Virus record (IMG/VR): IMGVR_UViG_3300013136_000893 | Span: 1 to 21,608 of that record | Direction: 5' to 3' (one strand) | DNA from: a virus | Length of the DNA: 21,608 bases | Part shown: piece after piece, positions 5,720 to 12,814 of the stretch | Layout: each line of letters opens with the position of its first letter | How positions within the stretch are numbered: the stretch's first letter is position 1 | Notes under the pieces: generated by a model | The model's database searches: none | What the model saw: the letters and a program-made list of their open reading frames with translations, nothing else | Told to the model about the DNA's origin: nothing | Program-made: the position numbers and the translations under genes

Positions 5720-8356
5720 ATGGGTTTTGTCCGCCGCTTTACTTCAATGCCGGCTTCCCAGGTGCTCGCGGAAATCGAAGGGCTCGTGATTGTTGATGCC
5801 ACTCCGCCTTCGGCTGTGGCGGGTGTGAGCACAGGCGTCGTGGCCGTCGTGGGCGAGTTCGCGGACATGGCCTACGGCGTGGCGGTGAGCAGTGCGGGTG
5901 TCGTGTCGTCCGACCCGCGCCCCGTGGAAATCTACTCGGGGCAGGATCTCGTGGAGAAGCTGGGCGGGTGGGATTCGACGCTGGGCGAGTGGGGCATCAC
6001 CTGTGGGAGCGGCTGGGCGGCGCTGCAGGGGCACGCCTTCTCACGGCTTGTGGCCGTTCCGGTGAACCTGTGTAGCTCGCGTGGCGTGCGGCTCTTCCGT
6101 GATCTGCCCACGAACACGTCGGCTGCGGATCCCTCGCCGGTCGTGCAGATGCAGGCTGCGACGGTCGAGGCTGGGCGCCAGTTCCGGACGGGGACGAGCC
6201 GGGCGGCGACGGGCACGCGCAAGAGCTTCCTCGCGACGGATGCTTACCATTCGGGCACGGACGGGGCGACGACGGCGGTGACGGACTCCGCGACGGGGGC
6301 TACGGTCACGTCGGGCGCGGGTCCGTTCGATTTCCGTGCTGCCGGGGCGAACCAGATTTCAATGCAATTCAACGCGGGCGGGGTGCAGAACTTCAACATC
6401 ACGGCGAACCACAGCATCCGGAAGAACACGGGTGGGATTGCCGCCTATCCGTGGACCGGAAGTTTCGACGTGGCGTTCGAGAGCGGGCCCGTACAGACCG
6501 TGACGGGCGCGGGTGTTGCGGATGTCGCGGCGCTGATCGCGCTCATCAACACCAGCATCTTCGGCGGACGCGGCGTGCTCAACGGTGCGGACTGCGACCT
6601 TACGTCGGATGTTGGTGGCACGAGTTCGCTTGTGACGATCTCGAACGTGGTCAACACGATCGGGAACTGTGGTTTCACGGCGGGCACGGGCACGCTTGCG
6701 CCAGGCAGCGACGTGGCGAACGATGCACAGGTGACGGCCGCCGAGCTGGCTCTGATCATCGACGGTCCTCTGACGAATGGCACTTGCACGGCGGTTGGCG
6801 CGACGCTCCGGTTCACGTCCAGCACGACGGGTGTGGCTGGGACAGCCACGGTGCTCGTGGCCTCCACGATGGACGTGCGGATGGGGGGCGAGTTCGCTAC
6901 CAACGTCGTGAAGAACGGTACGGATGCCGGACCGGGCACGCAGACGGCCAATACGCTGACAAGTGCCACAGGCGACTTCGTGAACGAGGGTGTCGCCAAG
7001 GGCGACATCGTGGTGCTGGGCGTCATCGGGGGCGCGGGGGCTCTCGGGACGAATGCCATGACCCTGCGGGTGCGCGCGGTGTCGAGTGCGACGCAGCTCT
7101 CGTTGGAGAAGATGGACGGGAGCGCGTTCTCGTTCGCGACCGACGCGGGGGCGCTTCCCTGGCGTATCCATGTTTCGGGTTGTGCGGACACGGGCGGGGC
7201 GAACGCCGTGGACGAAACAGGCGGCTATGTCGTGCCTGCACGGGCACTGGACGCGACCATCGCGGGGGACACGACCGTTTCCCCGATCAGCGTGCCGCCG
7301 GCCGCGACCGCGACGACGTGGGATCCCCTCTCCGGGCTCAAGCTGCGCACGATGACGGGGGCCACCGGGCTCGTCTATACGGCCGCCGTGCAGGCGCCCA
7401 ACGCCCCGCAGAGTGCATCGCTCGACGCGCTGTACGAGACGGCGATCCGCGGACTCATGTCGGACGAGCTTCCCAGCCGGGAAGTGAACGTCGTCTTCTC
7501 CGCGCGCTGCACCAACGACATCGCGAGCAAGCTCTACCAGCTCATGCTGGACACGGATGCCGTCGGGATGCCCAAAGTGGCGGTCGTTTCGCCTCCCGTG
7601 AACCAGGTCACGGTTTCGACTGTGCTGGGGGATGCGGCGCCGGGTGTCGGGGTCAATCGTCTGGACCGCGTGCTCTACTGCTGGCCGGCGGTGCAGACCA
7701 AGATCGGGGATCTCGTCGGGGAGCGGCTGCGCGGGGCGGACGGCTTCTACTACGACGAGGGCGTGGTGGACATGCCCGCAAGCGGCTGGATGGCCTCCAT
7801 CCTGTCGCTGCTGCAGCCAGAGCGCAACCCCGGGCAGACATCGGATCCCGTTCCGCGCTGCCTCTCGACGGTGTATGGGCTTGGACGGGGTACGCCCGCG
7901 CTCCAGATGTCGCACTACAAGCTGTTCCGCGCGAAGGGCGTCTGCGCCCTCCGGGATGATCCCGACCAGGGGTGGCAATTCCAGAGCGGTATCACGACGA
8001 ACATCGCAGAGAGTACGCGCAAGACCATCGCCCGGCGGCGCATGGCAGACTACATCCAGCAGTCTCTGGCCGCCGCGCTGGCTCCTCTCGTGAAGGAGCC
8101 CATGACCGAGGGCCTGAAGAAGGCGGCCCATGCGGTCTGCTACAACTGGTTGAAGGAGCTGAAGAGCGAAGAGCGCCCGGAGGCACAGCGCATTGACGAT
8201 TTCTCGGTGGACGCCGAGAGCGGCAACACCGACGCGCTGGAAGCACAGGGTATCTTCGTTCTGAACATCGCAGTGCGCACGCTGGCGAGTGCCGACGTGA
8301 TCGTCCTGAATACGCAGATCAGCGAGCAGACAGTGGTTGTTTCGGCGGCAGGATAG
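5720..8356 (+). CDS. Tail sheath protein, enlarged
   Basis: The contractile sheath surrounds the tail tube and shortens on infection. The C-terminal ~140 residues (about 740-878) have the sheath layout: a helix starting RRRMADYIQQSL near 775, conserved helical packing, then a beta-rich end with NIAVRTLASADVIVLN. About 565-740 is the alpha/beta core. The N-terminal ~130 residues form the other half of the core. At 878 residues it is far longer than P2 or Mu sheaths (about 400-500) and also longer than T4 gp18 (659). The excess is a Gly/Thr-rich beta insertion at about 140-560, probably an outward-facing set of domains. Within it are two related segments (about 261-310 and 338-388) resembling flagellar hook-IN motifs. 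The start ATG has CAGGAGG five bases upstream. Confidence 0.85.
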   Translation: MGFVRRFTSMPASQVLAEIEGLVIVDATPPSAVAGVSTGVVAVVGEFADMAYGVAVSSAGVVSSDPRPVEIYSGQDLVEKLGGWDSTLGEWGITCGSGWAALQGHAFSRLVAVPVNLCSSRGVRLFRDLPTNTSAADPSPVVQMQAATVEAGRQFRTGTSRAATGTRKSFLATDAYHSGTDGATTAVTDSATGATVTSGAGPFDFRAAGANQISMQFNAGGVQNFNITANHSIRKNTGGIAAYPWTGSFDVAFESGPVQTVTGAGVADVAALIALINTSIFGGRGVLNGADCDLTSDVGGTSSLVTISNVVNTIGNCGFTAGTGTLAPGSDVANDAQVTAAELALIIDGPLTNGTCTAVGATLRFTSSTTGVAGTATVLVASTMDVRMGGEFATNVVKNGTDAGPGTQTANTLTSATGDFVNEGVAKGDIVVLGVIGGAGALGTNAMTLRVRAVSSATQLSLEKMDGSAFSFATDAGALPWRIHVSGCADTGGANAVDETGGYVVPARALDATIAGDTTVSPISVPPAATATTWDPLSGLKLRTMTGATGLVYTAAVQAPNAPQSASLDALYETAIRGLMSDELPSREVNVVFSARCTNDIASKLYQLMLDTDAVGMPKVAVVSPPVNQVTVSTVLGDAAPGVGVNRLDRVLYCWPAVQTKIGDLVGERLRGADGFYYDEGVVDMPASGWMASILSLLQPERNPGQTSDPVPRCLSTVYGLGRGTPALQMSHYKLFRAKGVCALRDDPDQGWQFQSGITTNIAESTRKTIARRRMADYIQQSLAAALAPLVKEPMTEGLKKAAHAVCYNWLKELKSEERPEAQRIDDFSVDAESGNTDALEAQGIFVLNIAVRTLASADVIVLNTQISEQTVVVSAAG

Positions 8357-8364
8357 ACGTGAAA

Positions 8365-8386
8365 CCGGGCGGCGGGTAGAGCCCGG
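8365..8386 (+). other. Short hairpin between sheath and fibre genes
   Basis: CCGGGC (8365-8370) pairs with GCCCGG (8381-8386) across a 10-base loop, eight bases after the sheath stop. The GAGGAGAG ribosome binding site of the fibre gene starts 14 bases later. No T-run follows. Confidence 0.4.
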
Positions 8387-8414
8387 CCGCGAGCAAGCGA
8401 GAGGAGAGAAACCC

Positions 8415-9947
8415 ATGGCGCGCTCCCTGATCGTCAACCTGACCGGATTTCCGGTGTCCCTGCCCTTCCCGTACAAGGGCTACCTGCAGGGCGGAGAGGC
8501 CGCCACTGTCGAGGGGGCCAAGGCCACCGTCGAAGCGCGGCTGGGTGGATCCGATCTCATCCGCTACGTCCTGGAGGTGCGCGACACGCTGGATTCCGCG
8601 AGCGTGACGAGCCACGACGCAGCGCCGGGAGTCAACAGCAAGAAGATCACGAACATCGCGGACGCCACGGCAGACGCGGACGTTCCGAGCAAGCTCCAGA
8701 TGGACACGGCTATTGCGGTGGCCGTGGGTGCGCTGGACATGAAGGATGCTGCGAAGGTCGGCACGACCACCACGCTGACGCTGCACGACGGTGGCAGCGT
8801 GCCGACGTACACGACACAGACCATCACGGGCGGGGCGAACAATGCCTTCCCGACCGTGGACGGCGTGGCTCCCGTTCTCGGGATGCGGGTGCTCGTCAAG
8901 AACGAGGCCGCGACCGCACGCAACGGCTGGTACACGCTCACGACGCTGGGCACCGGGGCGACGCCCTGGGTGCTGACCCGCGCCGCCGATGCGAACACGG
9001 CCGGTGAAATGACGGTGGACGCCTACAGCTTCATCGCCCAGGGCACGCTTCAGGCCGGGCAGGCGTACCGCGTCTCGACGGCGCCGACGACGCTGGGCAC
9101 GGATCCCATCGTGTTTGCCAAGATCGACGATGGCACCAGCTCGGTCGTGTCGCTGACCACTCGGGTCTCCACGGAGGAAAGCACGCGGACCAGCGTGGAT
9201 ACGTCGCTGACCACCCGCGTCAGTGCCGCCGAAAGCGTCGAGACGAGCACGACCGGATCGCTCGAAACCCGTGTGAGTACAGAGGAAAGCACGCGTACCA
9301 GCGCTGACACGTCGCTGGAGACGCGGGTTTCCACGGAAGAGAGCACGCGGGCCAGCGCGGATACTTCACTGGAGACCCGCGTGAGTACGGCCGAGAGCGT
9401 GGAAACTTCCACGACGGGCTCGCTGGAAACCCGCGTTTCGACGGAGGAAAGCACGCGGGCCAGTGCCGACACGTCTCTGACCACCCGGATCTCCACGGAG
9501 GAAAGCACGCGGGCTAGCGCGGATGCTTCCATCGTGGGGGGTCCTCTGGTGCAGCTCCGCACGGCGACCATCGTCCACGGGGATCTGACGAATGCCGTGA
9601 ACGGTGTCGCCGAGGTCGAGAACATCGGAGCTGTGCTCCCGGCCAACGCCCACATCCTCGGGGTGTCCGCGAAGCTGGGCACGCAGTTCTCGGGCGGTGG
9701 AATCGTGTCGCTGGATGTCAAGGTAGGCACGGCCGGGGACGACATCGGCCTGGCCTCCGGCATCAGCGGGATGGACGCTGCCATCGACGGCGAGGTGGAC
9801 AATATCGTGCCGGGGACCGCTCCGCACAAGCACTTCGTCGCGGCCGGGGCACAGATCATTGCGACCTTCACGCCGGATGGGGCGCACAATCTCAATGACA
9901 TGACCACTGGGGAGATCACGGTCAACGTGCTCTTCACGGTGATCTAG
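8415..9947 (+). CDS. Trimeric fibre-like virion protein with Ser/Thr-rich repeats
   Basis: A 510-residue protein in three parts. Residues 1-60 are a small N-terminal domain. About 70-240 is a fibre-type module containing GMRVLVKNEAATARNGWYTL and, soon after, PWVLTRAADANTAGEMTVDA, a pattern common in phage tail-fibre and appendage proteins. Residues 246-371 are seven tandem 18-residue repeats starting SL-x-TRVS, with coiled-coil character. About 372-510 is a beta-sandwich-like head, probably the receptor or carbohydrate-binding tip. This layout suggests a trimeric rod. It lies between sheath and tube, where fibres are not usual, so it may decorate the tail or head. ATG 8415 has GAGGAGAG upstream; an in-frame ATG at 8337 would overlap the sheath gene. 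Confidence 0.7.
   Translation: MARSLIVNLTGFPVSLPFPYKGYLQGGEAATVEGAKATVEARLGGSDLIRYVLEVRDTLDSASVTSHDAAPGVNSKKITNIADATADADVPSKLQMDTAIAVAVGALDMKDAAKVGTTTTLTLHDGGSVPTYTTQTITGGANNAFPTVDGVAPVLGMRVLVKNEAATARNGWYTLTTLGTGATPWVLTRAADANTAGEMTVDAYSFIAQGTLQAGQAYRVSTAPTTLGTDPIVFAKIDDGTSSVVSLTTRVSTEESTRTSVDTSLTTRVSAAESVETSTTGSLETRVSTEESTRTSADTSLETRVSTEESTRASADTSLETRVSTAESVETSTTGSLETRVSTEESTRASADTSLTTRISTEESTRASADASIVGGPLVQLRTATIVHGDLTNAVNGVAEVENIGAVLPANAHILGVSAKLGTQFSGGGIVSLDVKVGTAGDDIGLASGISGMDAAIDGEVDNIVPGTAPHKHFVAAGAQIIATFTPDGAHNLNDMTTGEITVNVLFTVI
9150..9527 (+). repeat. Seven tandem 54 bp repeats in the fibre gene
   Basis: Seven exact-length 54 bp units (378 bp) encode 18-residue repeats. Two unit types occur in the order A B A A B A A: type A is S-L-x-T-R-V/I-S-T-E-E-S-T-R-x-S-x-D-x, type B is S-L-x-T-R-V-S-x-A-E-S-V-E-T-S-T-T-G. 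About half of the residues are Ser or Thr. The 18-residue period equals five helical turns, which suits a coiled-coil shaft. DNA-level similarity between units makes change in copy number by recombination plausible. Confidence 0.9.
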
Positions 9948-9954
9948 TTTTTTT
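9914..9954 (+). terminator. Candidate intrinsic terminator at the end of the fibre gene
   Basis: GATCAC (9914-9919) pairs with GTGATC (9939-9944), with an inner CGTG/CACG stem (9926-9929 with 9935-9938) and a 5-base loop. The stop codon TAG and then seven Ts (9948-9954) follow. The stem is less GC-rich than the second terminator downstream, and the 3-base TAG sits between stem and T-run. Confidence 0.45.
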
Positions 9955-9976
9955 CCTTCGTTGTCGGCTATAGTTG

Positions 9977-10013
9977 GGGGGCGCTGCTTGGTCGAGGCGG
10001 CGCCCCCTTTTTT
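9977..10013 (+). terminator. Rho-independent terminator after the fibre gene
   Basis: A perfect 8 bp stem, GGGGGCGC (9977-9984) with GCGCCCCC (10000-10007), a 15-base loop and six Ts (10008-10013) directly after it. This is the clearest intrinsic terminator in the window. It separates the fibre gene from the methyltransferase/glycosyltransferase pair, whose first ribosome binding site starts only four bases after the T-run. Confidence 0.85.
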
Positions 10014-10027
10014 GTTGGAGGCTTTTC

Positions 10028-10594
10028 TTGCCGACAAGTTCTGCACAAAGTCTTACTCCTGTCCTGCGTATCGTGGATCGGCTGGCCCCGGCTTCAGTGC
10101 TGGATCTCGGTATTGGCTTGGGCAAGTATGGTGTGCTGGTGCGTGAATACGCGGATACGATGTGCCGTGGTCTTCTTCCTCCTGATCGGCGTGTACGAAT
10201 TGTCGGTTATGAAGCGTGGGAGAAGTACCGCAATTTGTGCTGGTTGGCCTATGACGAGATTTGTGTGCTTGATTATGCACAGGCTGTGCGGCAAAATCTT
10301 GCGGGGTTTGATTTGGTGCTTTGGATTGATGGGCCGGAACACCTTGAGCAGATTCCCGCAGAAAATCTGTTGCAGCAACTCTGCGCGGATAATAAGGCCG
10401 TTGTCATCTCGACTCCGAACGGAAGGCGAGAGCAAGGTGCATGGAAAGGTAATACATACGAGTGTCACCGATCAATCTGGACAGCAGGTATGATTCGTCA
10501 ATACGGAGGCGAAGTGCTTCTAGAGACTGACATGCTTGTGGGAAGTTTTGCGGGGAGGTTCCCGTGCTCGTCGTCGGAATCACGTTCTTCCTGA
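10028..10594 (+). CDS. Class I SAM-dependent methyltransferase
   Basis: A 188-residue protein with a Rossmann-fold methyltransferase signature: VLDLGIGLGKYG (residues 24-35) is motif I that binds S-adenosylmethionine, followed by LVREYAD. DLVLWIDGPEHLEQ (95-108) is the motif-IV-type strand and EH helix. NTYECHRSIW (142-151) is typical of a subgroup found near glycan genes. The substrate cannot be read from sequence; a sugar is the favoured guess because a DUF2827 glycosyltransferase-like gene overlaps it. The start is TTG 10028, six bases after GGAGG (10017-10021). The reading frame has clearly lower GC (about 48% in 10261-10320 against about 65% in 9781-9840), a sign of recent acquisition. 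The last 31 bases overlap the next gene. Confidence 0.8.
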   Translation: MPTSSAQSLTPVLRIVDRLAPASVLDLGIGLGKYGVLVREYADTMCRGLLPPDRRVRIVGYEAWEKYRNLCWLAYDEICVLDYAQAVRQNLAGFDLVLWIDGPEHLEQIPAENLLQQLCADNKAVVISTPNGRREQGAWKGNTYECHRSIWTAGMIRQYGGEVLLETDMLVGSFAGRFPCSSSESRSS

Positions 10595-11712
10595 GCAATA
10601 AGCGCACCATCTGGAACAACGGGGGGGATCAGCACTGCGTCTTTCTCCGGCAACTTCTGTCCACTCTTTCCGATGTCGAGGTTCTGGCGATCAACGGAGG
10701 TGATGGCGAGAAAGCGCCTGCAGGAATGCTGTTGGACGGGCTGGGGATCAACTTCCACCGTCTTCCAGATGTGATCGATCGGTTGGACATGCTCGTGGAG
10801 ATGGGCGCTCAGGTTTCCGCAGAGGACGTGGAACGTGTTCATGCACATGGGGGCAAGGCCGTGGCGTTCCGCTACGGTAATTCCTTCGTCATCGACGCGG
10901 AGCGCATGATTCATGGCAAACCGGCTGGCAGTATCTTCAATGGGGCGCGATTCGACGAGGTCTGGACGAATCCTCAGCACGAGCGGACGTGTCGTTCGTG
11001 GTGGGAGGTGAACCATCGTTGTCCCGTGCGCGTGCTTCCCCACATCTGGAGTCCTGTTTTCGTGCAGCGTGCCGTGCGTGAGTTCAAGTCCGATCTCGTG
11101 TTCGGCTATCGTCCGAACGCGCGTAGGGGAAGAGTGGTCGTCGCGGAGCCGGACATCAACATCGTGAAGACGTGCATGGTCCCTTTGCTAGCGTGCGAGG
11201 TTGTAGAGCGCCGCAGGCCCGATGTGCTGGGGGACGTGTACGTTCTCAATTCGGAGCATCTGAAGAAGCATCTGACTTTCGAGCAGTTCGCGTCACATCT
11301 GGATGTGGTGCGGGCGGAGAGTCGGAACAGTCCCGGCACGCGGAAGTGTTCGTTCGAGGCACGCTATCGGCTGCCTTGGTTCATGTCGGCCTACGGAGAT
11401 GTGCTTCTCTCCCATCAGTGGGAGAACGCGCTGAACTACGCCTGGTATGACGCGATGTACGGGGGCTGGCCCGTGGTTCACAACTCCGACATGCTGCCGG
11501 TCGACGTGGGCTTTCGTTATTCGGGATTCGACGCACAGGATGCCGCACGGGCCTTGGAAGCTGCGTTGATCGAGTCACGGGAGTCCGCGGCAGAACGGCA
11601 GCGTCGGGAGCATCTGTTTCTGTTGGGCCTTCTGCCGACCGCTGCGGGTCCGCGGGAGGCACATGCTCGGGCTCTGCATGATGTGCTGGGTCGGTCTCTC
11701 CTGTCGTCCTGA
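10564..11712 (+). CDS. DUF2827 family protein, glycosyltransferase-like
   Basis: A 382-residue protein matching the DUF2827 pattern: an N-terminal strand then IWNNG (16-20), VEMGAQVSAEDVERVHAHGG (78-97), DEVWTNP (131-137), PHIWSP (159-164), AEPDINIVKTCMVPLLACE (194-212), VLNSEHL (227-233) and SHQWENALNYAWYDAMYGGW (283-302) followed by PVVHNS. The second half resembles the nucleotide-sugar domain of GT-B glycosyltransferases, and the family is thought to be glycosyltransferase-like, though not proven biochemically to my knowledge. I know it mainly from bacterial surface polysaccharide contexts. GTG 10564 follows GGGGAGG (10552-10558) by five bases, inside the methyltransferase gene, so the pair is translationally coupled. 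GC recovers towards the end. It is unusual to see it within a phage tail gene cluster. Confidence 0.8.
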   Translation: MLVVGITFFLSNKRTIWNNGGDQHCVFLRQLLSTLSDVEVLAINGGDGEKAPAGMLLDGLGINFHRLPDVIDRLDMLVEMGAQVSAEDVERVHAHGGKAVAFRYGNSFVIDAERMIHGKPAGSIFNGARFDEVWTNPQHERTCRSWWEVNHRCPVRVLPHIWSPVFVQRAVREFKSDLVFGYRPNARRGRVVVAEPDINIVKTCMVPLLACEVVERRRPDVLGDVYVLNSEHLKKHLTFEQFASHLDVVRAESRNSPGTRKCSFEARYRLPWFMSAYGDVLLSHQWENALNYAWYDAMYGGWPVVHNSDMLPVDVGFRYSGFDAQDAARALEAALIESRESAAERQRREHLFLLGLLPTAAGPREAHARALHDVLGRSLLSS

Positions 11713-11830
11713 CAAGGGCGTATGGGGCGGATCGGGGCACCTCGCGGAATTGCTGGGGAATTTCCCCCTCAACCCTGTGGCTAGAATAAGAAGCGCCCCT
11801 CGTAGCGGGCGCACCGTGTCCCCTCGTTTC

Positions 11831-11860
11831 TTGACCCCCGGCATCGCCTAGCGCTACCTT
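11831..11860 (+). promoter_or_regulatory. Possible sigma70-like promoter for tail tube operon
   Basis: TTGACC (11831-11836) matches the -35 box in five of six positions, and TACCTT (11855-11860) is a weak -10 box after an 18-base spacer. It would give a leader of roughly 110 bases ending at the tube gene. The -10 box is poor, so this is only a candidate. Confidence 0.25.
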
Positions 11861-11913
11861 GTCTCCCGACCGCCCCGGATGGGGCAGGACGTACACGGCC
11901 GCAAGGTCGGATA

Positions 11914-11951
11914 GGCGCCCGAGGTTGCCGGCAGTCGGCAATCCGGGCGCC
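11914..11951 (+). other. 16 bp hairpin upstream of the tail tube gene
   Basis: Two 8 bp halves (11914-11921 with 11944-11951, and 11923-11930 with 11936-11943, one G-U pair) are separated by a bulged A at 11922 and close a 5-base loop (11931-11935). The tube ribosome binding site AAGGAGGAG starts 11 bases after. No T-run follows, so a role in message stability or 5'-end processing is more likely than termination. Confidence 0.6.
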
Positions 11952-11974
11952 TTCGGCGTTTCAAGGAGGAGAAC

Positions 11975-12415
11975 ATGCCCCGAAAGCTCCGTCTCCGTGG
12001 CGAGCAGGTGGAAGTGCAGGTGACGATGAACGGCGTCCCGGTGAAGTCGGTCACGTCGGTGAAGAGCTGCGAGATCGAGGCGATGATGGACGCCAAGGAG
12101 GAGGAGTTCCTCGGCGAGACCACCGTGCGTGTGGACGACATCTTCAAGGGGGTGCGTTTCCGGCTGGAGGTTCAGCTCGACACGGGTGACGTGACGGATC
12201 TCCTCCAGGCGATTATTGGCCGTGCCCGCCGGGACAGTGCCCACATCAACAAGAGGTTCGACATCAAGGCGATCTGCACGTTCCCGAATCTCCAGGCGAA
12301 GACCGTTTCGCTGATGGACGTGGTGTTCGAGGGGCTTCCCGTGAACACGGGCGGGCGGAGCGAGTACAGCACGCTGACGCTGTCGGGCCGTGGTGCGGAT
12401 TTCGACATCCTCTAG
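11975..12415 (+). CDS. Tail tube protein
   Basis: A 146-residue, strand-rich protein of the size of XkdM-type and P2 FII-type tube proteins. Features seen: early strands around VEVQVTMNGVPV, SVTSVKSCEIEAMMDAKEEE with a charged helix, then a beta-hairpin region and a final strand set around GRSEYSTLTLSGRG. Tube subunits form hexameric rings stacked between baseplate and neck, through which DNA passes. It is followed by the chaperone pair and tape measure, the standard tube-chaperone-tape order. A very strong AAGGAGGAG site (11963-11971) precedes ATG 11975, fitting a protein needed in many copies. It is separated from the sheath by 3.6 kb, which is unusual. Confidence 0.8.
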   Translation: MPRKLRLRGEQVEVQVTMNGVPVKSVTSVKSCEIEAMMDAKEEEFLGETTVRVDDIFKGVRFRLEVQLDTGDVTDLLQAIIGRARRDSAHINKRFDIKAICTFPNLQAKTVSLMDVVFEGLPVNTGGRSEYSTLTLSGRGADFDIL

Positions 12416-12433
12416 CGAGGGTGTCCTTTCGAA

Positions 12434-12460
12434 GGGGTAGTGGCCGTCGCGGCCACCCCC
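12434..12460 (+). other. Hairpin before the tail chaperone gene
   Basis: A 7 bp stem GTGGCCG/CGGCCAC (12440-12446 with 12450-12456) with a 3-base loop, extended by GGGG/CCCC (12434-12437 with 12457-12460) across a 2-base bulge. GGGGAG, the chaperone ribosome binding site, follows at 12462-12467. Confidence 0.5.
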
Positions 12461-12472
12461 CGGGGAGAAACG

Positions 12473-12814
12473 ATGCCGGAGAGGACGATTCACACCTTCC
12501 AGATCCCCGAGATCATCGGTGGGGAGATCAAGTCGGTCGGGCTCGTGGAGCTGACTGCGGCTGAGGAACTGATGGCTGCCAAGCGGGTCAAGACCGACCC
12601 GGCGGCGTACACGTTCCAGATGGCCAAGGCTGCTCTCGCGCAAGTCAACGGGGATCCGGTTTCCGTCGTGGACGGGAGCGCGGATCGTGCTTGGGAGCGG
12701 ATGGGGCCGAAGGTCAGGGCGCTCGTCGTGACCGCCTGGAACGACATCTCGCAGCCTACGGAGGAGGCTGTGTCGGGTTTTCTCCAGAGCCGGAAGGTGC
12801 AGGTAGGGGCCTGA
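12473..12814 (+). CDS. Tail assembly chaperone, short form (lambda gpG-like)
   Basis: A 113-residue protein with the pattern of myovirus tail assembly chaperones: ELTAAEELMAAKRVKTDP (about 28-45), AKAALAQVNGDPV (about 51-63), WERMGPKVRALVVTAWNDI (about 74-92), and the final FLQSRKVQVGA. It helps tape measure and tube assembly and is not part of the virion. ATG 12473 lies five bases after GGGGAG; an in-frame GTG at 12440 has no such site. A G GGT TTT slippery heptamer near the end (12775-12781) lets some ribosomes enter the overlapping -1 frame to make the long form. Position between tube and tape measure supports the role. Confidence 0.85.
   Translation: MPERTIHTFQIPEIIGGEIKSVGLVELTAAEELMAAKRVKTDPAAYTFQMAKAALAQVNGDPVSVVDGSADRAWERMGPKVRALVVTAWNDISQPTEEAVSGFLQSRKVQVGA

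Larger units (their letters stand above)
11713..11974 (+). other. 262-base structured leader before the tail tube gene
   Basis: The longest gene-free stretch of the window. It holds an imperfect palindrome GGGGAATTTCCCC (11755-11767), a 6 bp hairpin GCGCCC/GGGCGC (11793-11812), a 5 bp hairpin GCCCC/GGGGC (11872-11885), a promoter-like pair (11831-11860) and a 16 bp hairpin (11914-11951). No small ORF with a ribosome binding site is evident. It probably restarts transcription of the tail genes after the accessory cassette. Confidence 0.5.

Noticed and set aside
9150-9527. Repeat array considered as a CRISPR array
   Set aside because: Units are adjacent without spacers, all in frame, and encode a continuous protein repeat.
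9969-9974. TATAGT as a -10 promoter box for the methyltransferase
   Set aside because: No acceptable -35 box lies 16-18 bases upstream, no extended -10 is present, and transcription from it would run at once into the terminator at 9977-10013.
11793-11812. GCGCCC/GGGCGC hairpin as a terminator of the DUF2827 transcript
   Set aside because: The 6 bp stem is not followed by a T-run (next bases are accgtgtcccc), so it does not qualify as an intrinsic terminator.
11663-11851. A 62-codon small ORF across the DUF2827 end and the leader
   Set aside because: No ribosome binding site, it overlaps the DUF2827 gene in another frame, and the composition matches a shadow frame.
12440-12472. Earlier GTG start for the tail chaperone
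   Set aside because: The GTG lies inside the 12434-12460 hairpin with no ribosome binding site, while ATG 12473 has GGGGAG five bases upstream and fits family length.
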